DNA of 64,000 bases from Paenibacillus sp. YN15 (GCF_003285005.1 NZ_QMFA01000028.1:1-64000), one strand, 5' to 3'; positions 45,117-55,476 are shown, counted from the stretch's first letter. The notes: generated by a model from the sequence alone, not told the origin. Numbers and translations are program-made.

Positions 45117-45165
45117 AAAGGCTGTCCCCCAAAGTCATACAAATGACGGGGGACGGCCTTTTTGT
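45117..45165 (+). terminator. Terminator of the sugar operon, copy 2 of a repeated sequence
   Basis: AAAGGCTGTCCCCC pairs with GGGGGACGGCCTTT, with an inner GTCAT/ATGAC stem, then TTT. The core GTCATAC-AATGACGGGG is the same as in the terminator at 37716-37766. The rest of 45166-45336 is AT-rich leader DNA. Confidence 0.9.
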
Positions 45166-45336
45166 CAAAGTTTCGGAGGCATAAACGGGGAAGCTGCCCA
45201 ACTTCTTGACAAACGTTGATATGAAGGCGGAAAAATTTACAAATTCTTAGCGGCTAGATTACCTTCTATTAATTGAAGATTGGTAGAATTCAAGCAATAT
45301 AAAATATAGATTAGTGACAGAGAGGAGAAAGGGAGC

Positions 45337-48300
45337 ATGCTAAAACTTGTTGCAAACAAGACAAGGAAGTGGGTAGCTGCAGTATTGGCGGTCATTATGC
45401 TTGCCGCAGCAGCAATTCCATCTTCCGGCATAGCGTTGGCTAAGCCAGATAACTCCAATGTGGTCATTTCCCAGATTTACGGAGGAGGGGGGAACAGCGG
45501 CGCTATATACAAGAACGACTTTATTGAATTGTATAATCCGACGAGCAATCCGGTCAGCCTGGATGGGTGGTCGGTGCAGTATGCCAGTGCCGCTGCTACG
45601 GGAAGTTTCAGTAGCTCTAACTCTGTAGCGCTCAGTGGAACTATTGCCCCAGGCGGCTACTATTTAATTAAAGCAAAAGCAGGGACCACCGGCTCAGCTA
45701 CGACAGACTTGCCTGAGCCAGATGCCTCTAACACCAACCTTGATTTAAGCGGAACCAATGGCAAGGTTGCTCTTGTCTCCAGCACAAATGCACTAGGTAC
45801 AATAGACGGTGCCGCCGTTGCGAATAATGCCCTCATTGTGGATTTTGTGGGATACGGTTCCGCCACTCTTTACGAGGGCGCTGGCGCCACTCCTGCCCTG
45901 AGCAACCCTACGGCCGCGATCCGCAAGCCGCTTGCATCCGGAATGCCCGGAAACAGGGGCTTGGACACGAACGCCAATAGCGCAGATTTTATCACGGGGA
46001 CGCCTGATCCCCGCAATTCCTCCTACGGTGGTCAGGCAGTGGTGGTGCAGCAAGTAACAGCCGTGCCTGCTGCCAACGCATGGCCAACCGGCACCCCAAT
46101 TACATTAAGCTCCCCGACGGTTGGCGCGTCCGTATATGCCAAGATTTATAGCGCAGGCGAGCCGGGGGCTGCTTTCCAGCTGTCCACCGGTTTCACTCTG
46201 GACAGACCGGTGACGGTGGAAACCTACGCGACTATGCCTGGGTACGAGCAGAGCGATTTGTCTACGTATCAATACTCGCTTTTGGAAAAGGTTCCATTGC
46301 CTGAGGCCCGGACCGCTCCTGTGGGGCGCAACGTCTGGACGGAGGGAGTCGTTACTCATGTAAACGGACAGAAGACGTATATTCAGAAGAATGATACGGC
46401 TCTTGTCTTGTACGGTTCTTTTACCCCTGCCTTTGAGACCGGGGATTATGTAGAAGCTTTGGGCAAAATGGCCAACTTTAACGGCCTTCAAGAGCTGGAG
46501 CCCGTGACAGGTCTTCCTGGCGAGGTGGTGTCCAAGAACTACCCTCTTCCGGCTCCTCAAACGGTAACCTATGAGGCCTTGTCTGCCGCTAACGGTGAAA
46601 GCTACGAGGCCGAGCTGGTCAGCTTGGAGAATGTAACTGTCACCTCTAAAAGCGGCACCGTGTGGGTGGCGGAGCAGAATGGCGGCACCTTCTCCATCTA
46701 TTCTGCCAGCAGTAAGATAACGGCAGGAAAAATCTTCGAGAAAATTACCGGCTTCATTGAGCAATACAATACCGGCTACCAATTTATTCCGCTTAACGAT
46801 AACGCCTTGGTAGAGAATCTGCTCTCCGTTACGGCTACCCCGGGAGCCGGACGGATTGTCCCCGGCGGATCGGTTGCCCTCGCTTCTCCTGCAACGGGAG
46901 CCGAAATCCGGTATACACTGGACGGCACGGAGCCGACTGTAACCAGCACGCTGTACCAGGCTCCCATTGTCATTACGGCTGATACCACCATCAAAGCGGT
47001 GGCAGTTTCCGGCGGCAACGTAAGCAGTGTGTATACCTTTGCCTATACGCTGGCCAATGGGGAGCTGCGCATCCGGGATATCCAGGGTTTGTCCCATACT
47101 TCCGGCTTTGACAAGCAGGAAGTGACAGATATCGAAGGCATTGTCACCCAATATGGCTATACCTTCAGCAGCGGAGCATATAAGGGCTTTTTCATCCAGG
47201 ACCCCCAGCCTGACAATAATCCCGCCACCTCCGAGGGCATTTATGTTTATAGCACTGACGCAGCGAAGAAGCCTGCCATCGGCGACTTGATCCGCGTCAG
47301 TGGGACGATTGCGGAATACAACGAGGGCAGCGACAGCAATCTGACCTCCACCCAGATCAGCTATCCCGAATGGGAGGTCGTATCGCATGACAATGAGCTT
47401 CCTGCGCCGGTAGTGCTGGGAGCGGCGGGACGGCGGATTCCTTCTTCCATCGTGGACAATGACGGTCTCAGCCAGTTCCAGCCGGAGGAGGACGCCATTG
47501 ACTTCTTCGAATCCCTGGAGGGCATGCGGGTCACAGCTCCCCAGCCGACCATCCTCAGCCCTTATTGGGCGAGCAGCGGTACTTACAACATTCCTGTCCG
47601 CGTGGACAATGACAGCAACGATGCAGTCACACCCGCAGGCGGTCTGGCCCTGAAGGAATACCTGAATTACAATCCCCAGCGGATTCTGATCGCTTACGGC
47701 AAACCCGGCCAGGAAGTGGGCACCGGCGACAAGTTCGCGGGCGATATCAACGGTGTTATCGGCTACAACAACGGCAACTTCAAGTTAATTCCGGCCCACA
47801 GCAATCTTCAGACCGACGGGGGTTTGCCCTCTATTGTCGCCAGCACCTTCGAGCGGGAGACAACCGGAATCGTTACGGACCTGGACCAATTGCGGATTGC
47901 TTCCTACAATATCGAGAATTTCAGCGCCAAAACCGATCAGGCCAAAATTGACGGTATCGCCAAAACTATTGCCGATAATCTGAAGGCCCCGGATATTGTC
48001 GGTCTGGTGGAGGTTCAGGATGACAGCGGCGATACTAATGACGGTACCCTTGAGGCTGCCCAAACTGCCGCTGCCCTGATCAGCGCCATCTCCGCGGCAG
48101 GCGGACCGGCATACAGCTATACCGACGTTGCTCCCGCTCCAGGCAATCTGGACGGAGGAGCGCCCGGAGGCAATATCCGCACGGCATTCCTTTACAATCC
48201 CGCCAGGGTGACTTTGGCTCCCAGCGTCGAGGAACGGAAGGGGGAAAGCACGGAAGCGGTGGTCTATGACGCCGCATCCGGCAAGCTGTCGGTAAATCCC

Positions 48301-51300
48301 GGGCGGATTGCCCCGGAGAACGCCGCCTTCAGCAGCTCCCGCAAGCCTCTTGCCGCCCAGTTTGAATTCCGCGGTGAGAAGATCATCGTTATCGCCAACC
48401 ATTTCAACTCCAAATCCGGGGACAACGGTCCCTTCGGCGGCGTTCAGCCGCCCCAGCTGGTCAGCGAAGCCCAGCGCCACCAGATCGCCCAAGTGGTGAA
48501 CGGCTTTGTGAAGTCGGTGCTGGCTGCCGACCCGGATGCCAATGTGGTAGCATTGGGCGATCTCAACGACTTTCAGTTTACGCCCACAGTGGACAAGCTG
48601 AAGGGCAACGAAATGTTCGATCTGATTGACCTGCTTCCCAAGCATGAGCAGTATACGTACACCTACGACGGCAACTCCCAGGTGCTGGATCATATTCTTG
48701 CGACGAATAGTCTGGCTGCCCGTTCTCAGGTAGACATTGTCCATGTGAACGCTGACTTCCCGGAATCCCGGGGCCGGCTCTCCGACCATGATCCGGTTTT
48801 GGCTCAGATGGATCTTGTGGGCGACAAAACAAGCGGCAGCATCAAGCTGCAGCTGCTTAGTGTCAATGATCTTCACGGAAAGATCAACGACAAGTATTCG
48901 GAAGCCACGCTCAAAACCGACATTGACGGCGACGGAGTTCAATCGGCGGATGTATTCGCCGGCGGCATGGATTATCTGGCCACAGCCATCAAGGCGCGGG
49001 AGCTGCAAAACCCCAATACACTCCTCCTGCACACAGGGGATATGATAGGGGGCAGTCCGCCGGTTTCCGCCCTGTTCCAGGATGAGCCGGTAGTGGAAAT
49101 CATGGAGCAGATGGGCTTTGATGCGGGTGTGGTAGGCAACCATGAGTTTGACGAAGGCACCCGGGAGCTGCTGCGGATGGTCAACGGCGGCTCTCATCCC
49201 AAGGGTGATCCTAACTACAACGGGCAAAATTTCCCGCTGCTTGCGGCCAATGTGGTGTATAAGGATGGTGAGAACCAGGGCAAGCCGGTGCTGGACCCTT
49301 ACGTCATTAAGCGGGTGGAAGGAGTGCCGGTAGGCTTTATCGGCGTGGTCACCCAGGAAACCCCCAACATCGTCATGCCTGCGGGGATTCAGGACCTCAG
49401 CTTCATTGATCCGGCGGAGGCAGTCAACCAGGCTGCGGTAGAGCTTAAGGCTCAAGGCGTGAAGGCCATCGTCGTGCTGGCTCACATGTCCGCTTCCGGT
49501 TCGGGAGAAGCTGTGTCCGGAGAAGCGGTAGACCTGGCCGAGGCGGTGGATGATGAGGTGGATGTGATTTTTGCCGCCCACAATCACGCGCTGGTGGACG
49601 GAACGGTGGACGGCAAGCTGATCGTTCAGGCGTGGGAGTACGGCAAGGCCTTCGCCGATGTGGATGTGGAGATTGACCGGACCACCGGGGATATTGTGAA
49701 AAAAGAGGCGGAGCTGGTCTATAACGTGCAGCAAACTGCCGACCCGGCCGTCAAGGCCATCATTGACCATTATGTAACCAAAGCCGCGCCGTCCATGAAC
49801 CGTATTATCGGCAATACGGCCAATGCCATGATGAAGGATTATCCCGGCATGGGCATCGGCGCCAACGGGGACCGGGCGTTGGGAAATATGATTGCCGATG
49901 GCATGAAGTCGGCCATGAATGCGGATTTCGCCCTGATGAACGGCGGCGGCGTCCGGGAAAACCTGGATGCGGGGGAGATCACCTGGGGCGAGCTGTATGG
50001 CATTCAGCCCTTCAACAATGTGCTGATGAAGCTGGATGTCACCGGGGAAGGCCTGGAGGCCATCCTGAATGCGCAGTTGGGCTCCCACAGCCAATATGGA
50101 CCGGACTTCCATGTAGCGGGCTTCCGTTACACCTGGTATAGGGATGACGCGGACAACCGGAAGGTGCTGGACATCACCCTTCCCGATGGTTCGCCTATCG
50201 ATAAGACGAAGGATTACACGGTGGTGGTCAATAATTACATGTATACCTCCGTGACCAACCCCAAGAATGTGGAGATCAGCCGGAACGGCAAGAATCCGGT
50301 CACAGGTCCGGAGGATCTGGATGCGACCGTGGATTTTGTGGCCGGCTTCGGCGGCACGCTGAGCTATGCTCCGGAAGGAAGAATTCTTGAGGTGGTGAAG
50401 CCGGGTGTAGTTGCCCCATCGCAGGTTTCCATCCTCTACTTCAACGACGGCCATGAAATCATGCCGGTTGTGGACAGCTACGGCAACCGTGGCGGCGCAG
50501 CCAGAGTAAAGACGGTTATCGACCAGGTGGCCGGGGAGAAAATAACCGCGTTTGGCGGAGACTTGGGTGGCGGCACGCTGTTCGGCGGCGTATTTAAGGG
50601 CCATCCCATGGTAGATGCCTTCAACGGGTTCCCGGTGGATCTGGCCAATTTCGGCCAGCATGATTTTGACGGCGGTGTGGATAACACGCTGAAGCTCATC
50701 AAGGGGTCGCAGTTCTCCTGGATCACCTCCAATCTCAAGGGGGAGGACGACAAACCTTTTGCAGACCTGCCCACCTATAAGGTTATGGAGAAAAATGGCA
50801 TTCGTGTCGGCTTTATCGGCTTGACCAGCGCCATGGACACCACCATCCGCGACAGCCGGGTGAAGCAGCAGGAGGTAATTGCCTCCGCCAAGGAAGCCGT
50901 GGCCCAAATGAAGGCGGAAGCCCAACCGGACATCATTCTGGCCCTGACCCAGGAGCCGGTGGCAGATGATCAGGCTTTGCTGGAGGCCGTACCGGAGATT
51001 GCGGCTGTCTTTACGGAGGAGCAATCCGAAACCGAAACCGGCGTGTATGAGCTGGAAGACGGGAGAAGGTACATTTTCTCCCCCCAGGGAAATATGGGCT
51101 CTGTTGTCCAACTTGTTATTGCCCGCAATAGCGACGGCACATTGGCTCTATCCCATCACGTGTTAAAGGTGGACGAAAATGTAGCCGAGGACGCCGGTAT
51201 TGCAGAACTGGCTGCCGGCTATCAGGCAGAGCTGGAGGTCAAACTGGGTGCGAAGGTAGCGGTAGCGGCCCATGATTTTATTTATGGGGAAACCCATGAG

Positions 51301-53478
51301 TCCCGCCGCCAGGAGACGGCCATTGGCAATCTGATTGCCGATGCCTACCGGGATTATTACAAAACGGATGCGGCCTTTGCCAATGGCGGAGGCATTCGCG
51401 CCAGCATTGCCAAGGGAGATGTGACGTTGAAGGCGATCCGCAGCGTGTTGCCCTACGGCAACAAGATTGTGAAGGTGGAAGTAACCGGCGAGGTCATTTG
51501 GGATGCGTTGGAGAATGGCGTTTCCCAGGTGGAAACGAACAACGGGCGCTTCCTGCAGGTATCCGGGCTGGACTATGCCTATAACACTGCGCTTAAGCCA
51601 GGCAGCCGGATCAAGCATGTCACCTTGAACGGAGAGCCGCTGGATAAGAGTAAAACGTATACGCTGGCCTTGTCCAATTACATGTACACCGGCGGAGACG
51701 GCTATACCATGTTTGAGGGTGCCCGGACTTTGGTGTCCGCCGGCGATGCCCTGTCCGATGCCGAGCTTCTGGCGGCTTATGCGGCCAAGAAGGGAACGCT
51801 GGATGTGGATGTGGAAGGGCGGATTGCCATCTACCATGACGGAGAGCTTCCGGTGTGGCCGGAGGATGCTGCGGTAAAGGCGGTTGACGTTACCGACTCC
51901 TCCGTTCTGCTGCAGTGGACGCCTGCCGCCGATAATGCGGCCATAAAGGAATACCGCATCTACCGCGATGATGCTCCGGCAGGAACGGTGAGCGCTTCGG
52001 TATATCAAACAGCGGGCGAGTCCCGGCTGTATGCCTACCGGGTTGAAGGCTTATCCTCCTCAACCCGATACACCTTCCACGTGAAGGCCGTGGATACCTC
52101 GGAGAATGTTACAGACCAAGGCCTGACTGCCAGTGCGACAACGCAGGAATCGGAAACCGGGGATTCCGATACTGCGCCTGCGCCGAGCAGCCCTGGAGGC
52201 ACAATCCCTCCCGCTCAGGAAGGCGTGAAGCTGGAGCCTGTCACTACTGCGGAGGGTGTGCAGCTGAAGCCTGAAGCGAAGGATATGAAGGAAGAGGCAA
52301 CGGCGGACGGGCGCAAGGTATCCGTGCTGGCCCTGGCAAGCGACAGCCTCAGCAAGGCGGTTGCGGCAGCAGGAAGCGGCGCTGTGGTAATCGATTTAAG
52401 CGGAGCGCCGGAAGCGACTGTGAAGCTGGGCTTCCCGGCAGGAGCTTTGGCGGATGCCCCGGAGGGCGCCATCATCCGGATTAAAGCCTCTGCCGCACAC
52501 AGCTATGATTTGCCGGTGTCGGTGATCAAACCGGCTTCGTTGGCCGCCGCATTGGGCGTTTCGGCAGCGGATCTGAAGGTGAGCATCACGATTGGCGAAG
52601 CGCCGCAAGCGTTGCGGAATAAGGCGGAGGCGGCTGCCTCCGGCCAGTCCCTGACCTTCCTGGCCGAACCGGTCTCCTACGTCATTACTGCGGAGGCCAA
52701 TGGAAAGTCGGTGGAAGTCAACCATTTTGGCAATGTGTATGTAAGCCGGACCTTTACGCTGAACAGCGTTGTAAATGCCGCAACAGCCACTGCGGTAGCG
52801 GTGGATGAAGCTACCGGCGCGTTCAGCTTCGTGCCTGCGGTGTTCCGGAACGAAAACGGTACTACGGTTGTCACGGTGAAGCGCAGCTCCAACAGCACCT
52901 ACGCCATTGTCCAAGGGGCGGCGCCCGAGTTCGGCGACCTGAAGGACCACTGGTCGCAGCCGGAGGTGCAGCTGTTGGCCGCCAAGCTGGTTGTGAACGG
53001 CCAGGCGCAGGGAGTATTTGCGCCGGACGCCTCCATTACCAGAGCGGAGTTCGCCGCTCTTCTGGTCCGAGCCCTGGGGCTTGTGCCGGATGCCTCCGGC
53101 GTAAGTGGAGCAAAGGATGCGGCTTCGGGAGCCTGGTATGCAGGCGTTCTGGGTACGGCCGTGAAGGCCGGGCTGATGGAGGGTTTTGAGGACGGCACCT
53201 TCCGTCCTGAGGCTCAGATCACCCGCGGCGAGCTGGCCGTGATGGTCAGCCGTGCCATGAAGGCTGCCGGGAAGCCTGCGGCAGGCGGGGATCTGCAGTT
53301 TGCGGATACGGCCGCCATTCCCCAATGGGCCCGCGAGTCCGTATCCGCCAGTGTTGAGGCAGGCATTATTCAGGGAGCGGAGGATAACCGCTTCGCTCCG
53401 GCCCGCCAAGCCACCCGCGCCGAGGCGGCAGTTATGCTGAAGCGTCTGCTGCTGGCTGTGGAATTTATAAACGGCTGA
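45337..53478 (+). CDS. YhcR-like SLH-anchored multidomain nuclease/5'-nucleotidase
   Basis: 2713-residue exported protein. Order: signal peptide (1-35); lamin-tail domain (about 40-180); chitobiase-like and OB-fold repeats (about 230-830); endonuclease/exonuclease/phosphatase domain (about 852-1160; SYNIENF, GLVEVQD, GDLNDFQF, SDHDPV); 5'-nucleotidase module 1 (about 1169-1690; SVNDLHG, GNHEFD, AAHNHA); nucleotidase module 2 (about 1697-2160), with several metal ligands replaced; fibronectin III (about 2171-2275); an unrecognised domain (about 2296-2520); three SLH repeats (about 2532-2713). It should degrade extracellular nucleic acid down to nucleosides at the cell wall, like B. subtilis YhcR but far longer. 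The start has AGGAG and a second GGGAG nearby. Confidence 0.9.
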   Translation: MLKLVANKTRKWVAAVLAVIMLAAAAIPSSGIALAKPDNSNVVISQIYGGGGNSGAIYKNDFIELYNPTSNPVSLDGWSVQYASAAATGSFSSSNSVALSGTIAPGGYYLIKAKAGTTGSATTDLPEPDASNTNLDLSGTNGKVALVSSTNALGTIDGAAVANNALIVDFVGYGSATLYEGAGATPALSNPTAAIRKPLASGMPGNRGLDTNANSADFITGTPDPRNSSYGGQAVVVQQVTAVPAANAWPTGTPITLSSPTVGASVYAKIYSAGEPGAAFQLSTGFTLDRPVTVETYATMPGYEQSDLSTYQYSLLEKVPLPEARTAPVGRNVWTEGVVTHVNGQKTYIQKNDTALVLYGSFTPAFETGDYVEALGKMANFNGLQELEPVTGLPGEVVSKNYPLPAPQTVTYEALSAANGESYEAELVSLENVTVTSKSGTVWVAEQNGGTFSIYSASSKITAGKIFEKITGFIEQYNTGYQFIPLNDNALVENLLSVTATPGAGRIVPGGSVALASPATGAEIRYTLDGTEPTVTSTLYQAPIVITADTTIKAVAVSGGNVSSVYTFAYTLANGELRIRDIQGLSHTSGFDKQEVTDIEGIVTQYGYTFSSGAYKGFFIQDPQPDNNPATSEGIYVYSTDAAKKPAIGDLIRVSGTIAEYNEGSDSNLTSTQISYPEWEVVSHDNELPAPVVLGAAGRRIPSSIVDNDGLSQFQPEEDAIDFFESLEGMRVTAPQPTILSPYWASSGTYNIPVRVDNDSNDAVTPAGGLALKEYLNYNPQRILIAYGKPGQEVGTGDKFAGDINGVIGYNNGNFKLIPAHSNLQTDGGLPSIVASTFERETTGIVTDLDQLRIASYNIENFSAKTDQAKIDGIAKTIADNLKAPDIVGLVEVQDDSGDTNDGTLEAAQTAAALISAISAAGGPAYSYTDVAPAPGNLDGGAPGGNIRTAFLYNPARVTLAPSVEERKGESTEAVVYDAASGKLSVNPGRIAPENAAFSSSRKPLAAQFEFRGEKIIVIANHFNSKSGDNGPFGGVQPPQLVSEAQRHQIAQVVNGFVKSVLAADPDANVVALGDLNDFQFTPTVDKLKGNEMFDLIDLLPKHEQYTYTYDGNSQVLDHILATNSLAARSQVDIVHVNADFPESRGRLSDHDPVLAQMDLVGDKTSGSIKLQLLSVNDLHGKINDKYSEATLKTDIDGDGVQSADVFAGGMDYLATAIKARELQNPNTLLLHTGDMIGGSPPVSALFQDEPVVEIMEQMGFDAGVVGNHEFDEGTRELLRMVNGGSHPKGDPNYNGQNFPLLAANVVYKDGENQGKPVLDPYVIKRVEGVPVGFIGVVTQETPNIVMPAGIQDLSFIDPAEAVNQAAVELKAQGVKAIVVLAHMSASGSGEAVSGEAVDLAEAVDDEVDVIFAAHNHALVDGTVDGKLIVQAWEYGKAFADVDVEIDRTTGDIVKKEAELVYNVQQTADPAVKAIIDHYVTKAAPSMNRIIGNTANAMMKDYPGMGIGANGDRALGNMIADGMKSAMNADFALMNGGGVRENLDAGEITWGELYGIQPFNNVLMKLDVTGEGLEAILNAQLGSHSQYGPDFHVAGFRYTWYRDDADNRKVLDITLPDGSPIDKTKDYTVVVNNYMYTSVTNPKNVEISRNGKNPVTGPEDLDATVDFVAGFGGTLSYAPEGRILEVVKPGVVAPSQVSILYFNDGHEIMPVVDSYGNRGGAARVKTVIDQVAGEKITAFGGDLGGGTLFGGVFKGHPMVDAFNGFPVDLANFGQHDFDGGVDNTLKLIKGSQFSWITSNLKGEDDKPFADLPTYKVMEKNGIRVGFIGLTSAMDTTIRDSRVKQQEVIASAKEAVAQMKAEAQPDIILALTQEPVADDQALLEAVPEIAAVFTEEQSETETGVYELEDGRRYIFSPQGNMGSVVQLVIARNSDGTLALSHHVLKVDENVAEDAGIAELAAGYQAELEVKLGAKVAVAAHDFIYGETHESRRQETAIGNLIADAYRDYYKTDAAFANGGGIRASIAKGDVTLKAIRSVLPYGNKIVKVEVTGEVIWDALENGVSQVETNNGRFLQVSGLDYAYNTALKPGSRIKHVTLNGEPLDKSKTYTLALSNYMYTGGDGYTMFEGARTLVSAGDALSDAELLAAYAAKKGTLDVDVEGRIAIYHDGELPVWPEDAAVKAVDVTDSSVLLQWTPAADNAAIKEYRIYRDDAPAGTVSASVYQTAGESRLYAYRVEGLSSSTRYTFHVKAVDTSENVTDQGLTASATTQESETGDSDTAPAPSSPGGTIPPAQEGVKLEPVTTAEGVQLKPEAKDMKEEATADGRKVSVLALASDSLSKAVAAAGSGAVVIDLSGAPEATVKLGFPAGALADAPEGAIIRIKASAAHSYDLPVSVIKPASLAAALGVSAADLKVSITIGEAPQALRNKAEAAASGQSLTFLAEPVSYVITAEANGKSVEVNHFGNVYVSRTFTLNSVVNAATATAVAVDEATGAFSFVPAVFRNENGTTVVTVKRSSNSTYAIVQGAAPEFGDLKDHWSQPEVQLLAAKLVVNGQAQGVFAPDASITRAEFAALLVRALGLVPDASGVSGAKDAASGAWYAGVLGTAVKAGLMEGFEDGTFRPEAQITRGELAVMVSRAMKAAGKPAAGGDLQFADTAAIPQWARESVSASVEAGIIQGAEDNRFAPARQATRAEAAVMLKRLLLAVEFING

Positions 53479-53504
53479 CCGGTTCAGCCTGTGCAATCCA
53501 AGGA

Positions 53505-53538
53505 GGCCCTTTGCGGTTCAGCCGCAAAGGGCCCTTTT
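53505..53538 (+). terminator. Terminator after the YhcR-like gene
   Basis: GGCCCTTTGCGG and CCGCAAAGGGCC form a perfect 12-bp stem with a short loop, followed by TTTT, 26 bp past the stop. Confidence 0.92.
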
Positions 53539-53686
53539 GGCATGGGCGGCAGATTTCCGCCTCCGGGTTTTCCGCCACCGCAACGCTTCTCTGCCAAACG
53601 GTTCAATGGATATGAAAGGTAAATTGCGGTAAGATGGTAGGCATAGCATAGATAGATGAGAGAGCAAGGCAGGAGGAGGGAGAGGA

Positions 53687-54571
53687 ATGCCGAATACAGA
53701 GCTGCCGTCCGGAACCGAACCGCGTGTGATGAGCCGCCGGACATTTTTGAAGAGAACGGGCCAATTTGCGCTGGGCCTGGCTGGCCTGGCTGCTTTGGGA
53801 GGCAGCTATGTGACGGCTGTGGAGCCGCGCTGGCTTCAGGTGGTGCATACCCGGCTGGCGTTGGCCCGGATTCCTCCGGCTTTTCAAGGCACGCGGATTG
53901 CCCATTTCAGCGATGTCCATTATGAGTTTCATTTTGGCCCCGGCCGTCTGAAAAGTCTCGTCAACCGCATCATGAAGGAGAAGCCGGATCTGATCTGCTT
54001 TACCGGAGACCTGGTGGACCGCAAGATCGGAACCAGCGGGGAGGAGATGACCTCCATTCTCGCCAAGCTGGACGCGCCGTTGGGGAAATTCGCCGTCCTC
54101 GGCAACCATGACTATTATTTCAATGACAAGGAAGTGGCCGGGGTGCTGCATAATGCCGGCTTCCGGGTTCTCCGCAACGAGACGGTGCGCATTGAAAAGG
54201 ATGGCGCCTTCATGGCCATGGCAGGGGTGGAGGATTCCAACCGGGGGCGCCCCAATATCAATACCACCCTCCAGGGAGTGGGCATGGATGAGTTTATTCT
54301 GCTGTTGGCCCATACGCCGGATTATGCCATGAATACGATGGTGCATCCCATTTCCCTGCAATTGTCGGGACACAGCCACGGCGGCCAGGTGCGGCTGCCC
54401 TTTCATGGGCCCTTGGTGCGGGTCCCCGGGGCCAAGCGTTATCCCGACGGTTTGTACCGTCCGCCGAACAACGATATTTTCCAGCTTTATACCAACCGGG
54501 GCGTGGGGGTTACGGGCATTCCCGTCCGGTTTTGGTGCAGACCCGAGCTTACCATCCATACGATAGTCTGA
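53687..54571 (+). CDS. Tat-exported metallophosphoesterase (YkuE-like)
   Basis: 294-residue enzyme with a twin-arginine signal (SRRTFLKR at about residues 16-23, then a hydrophobic stretch). The calcineurin-like core follows: HFSDVHYEF, FTGDLVDRK, GNHDYYF, LLAHTPD and SGHSHGGQV supply the two-metal site. It resembles B. subtilis YkuE, a Tat substrate bound to the wall. Phosphodiester or phosphomonoester cleavage is expected; the substrate is unknown. Tat export suggests folding with metals before secretion. GGAGGGAGAGG lies before the ATG. It follows the nuclease gene but has its own region after a terminator. Confidence 0.92.
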   Translation: MPNTELPSGTEPRVMSRRTFLKRTGQFALGLAGLAALGGSYVTAVEPRWLQVVHTRLALARIPPAFQGTRIAHFSDVHYEFHFGPGRLKSLVNRIMKEKPDLICFTGDLVDRKIGTSGEEMTSILAKLDAPLGKFAVLGNHDYYFNDKEVAGVLHNAGFRVLRNETVRIEKDGAFMAMAGVEDSNRGRPNINTTLQGVGMDEFILLLAHTPDYAMNTMVHPISLQLSGHSHGGQVRLPFHGPLVRVPGAKRYPDGLYRPPNNDIFQLYTNRGVGVTGIPVRFWCRPELTIHTIV

Positions 54572-54704
54572 AGCAGCGGGCGGCGGAGGGGATGCGGGAG
54601 GCTTCCGGCCATTGTGCGCAATCCTATCGCATATTCTCCCGCTTTTGGTGTACAATGCAGATAATGCAATGCACACAAGCTTAAGATGGGGGAGTGGCGG
54701 ATCG

Positions 54705-54998
54705 ATGGGAGTAAAATTCAACCGGGAATACAACGATATTGTCGAAGAGCTGACAGACGCTCTGATGGATATAGAGGGCTGCCATGAATTTTTTGAGATG
54801 GAGCAGGAGGAGTGGGGCCGTCTGAAAACCAGGGAGCGCCGGGATTGCCTGCGCACGCTGTCGGATGATCTGTTCTATGGCTTGGGCACCGAGTCCTTTA
54901 TTGAGCTGGGGGACAGCCTGATTACCTGGCACCGGCAGAACCACACGATTACGGTGAGCTATCCCGTCAAAACCACCCGCACCATTGCGCTGATCTAA
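54705..54998 (+). CDS. Small acidic hypothetical protein
   Basis: 97-residue soluble protein MGVKFNREYNDIVEELTDAL..., with predicted helices first and a beta-rich end (FIELGDSLITWHRQNHTITVSYPVKTTRTIALI). I do not recognise the family. The ATG at 54705 has GGGGGAG ten bases upstream; the frame extends to 54612 without a ribosome site. It is on the same strand as the phosphoesterase, 133 bp on. Confidence 0.7.
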   Translation: MGVKFNREYNDIVEELTDALMDIEGCHEFFEMEQEEWGRLKTRERRDCLRTLSDDLFYGLGTESFIELGDSLITWHRQNHTITVSYPVKTTRTIALI

Positions 54999-55292
54999 AG
55001 AGCGGCCGGGAGAGAGCTGGTCTGGCTGCTGCGTGATCAGCTCCCCGGGTCAAAGGCTGAGCGGGGGGCTGGCTTGCGCGGAGCGTTGCTTCCAATCCAG
55101 GCGATACGCATATGAACCGGCTCCTTTGCATTTGAGCAAACGGAATGTCGGTTTTTTTGCGCCAAAAAAGAGGCTGTCCGAAAAGTCAAATGGGAGGAAT
55201 AAATATTCAGCAAGCTCCAATCTCTCCCGGAAAAAGGCTGTCTTGAAAGCTTCAAACACGTTCTGTCCGCTTTTTGTTAAATGGGAGAAACG

Positions 55293-55476
55293 CTAATGAA
55301 TCTATGCATCGCTATTTGACTATAGGTAGGCGTGTTTGAAATCTAACGAATCGTAGGATCGCTATTTGTCCGAATTTGTGCCGAACTGCGCTCAACCAGG
55401 CGAATAACGCGATATAGATTCGTTAGATTTTTTATCATGCCCGTTTTCGCGAAATAGCGTGATAGAGATTCGTTAG
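55293..55476. repeat. Four-unit intergenic palindromic element, family E
   Basis: Forward units at 55293-55318 and 55343-55368 (CTAAYGAATC...ATCGCTATTTG), inverted units at 55401-55426 and 55451-55476. Offsets 0/50/108/158, exactly symmetric. It lies between the convergent genes at 54705-54998 and 55604-56602. The region 54999-55290 before it holds no gene; GAGGCTGTCCGAAAAGTC at 55171 may be a remnant of a mobile-element end. Confidence 0.88.

Noticed and set aside
47785-51111. 1108-residue antisense open frame opposite the YhcR-like gene
   Set aside because: It lies wholly within a well-supported gene, has no ribosome site, and its His/Arg-rich composition is what the reverse of GC-rich coding DNA gives.
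55140-55260. Insertion sequence end at GAGGCTGTCCGAAAAGTC
   Set aside because: The phrase recalls mobile-element ends, but no transposase, paired inverted end or target duplication is visible.
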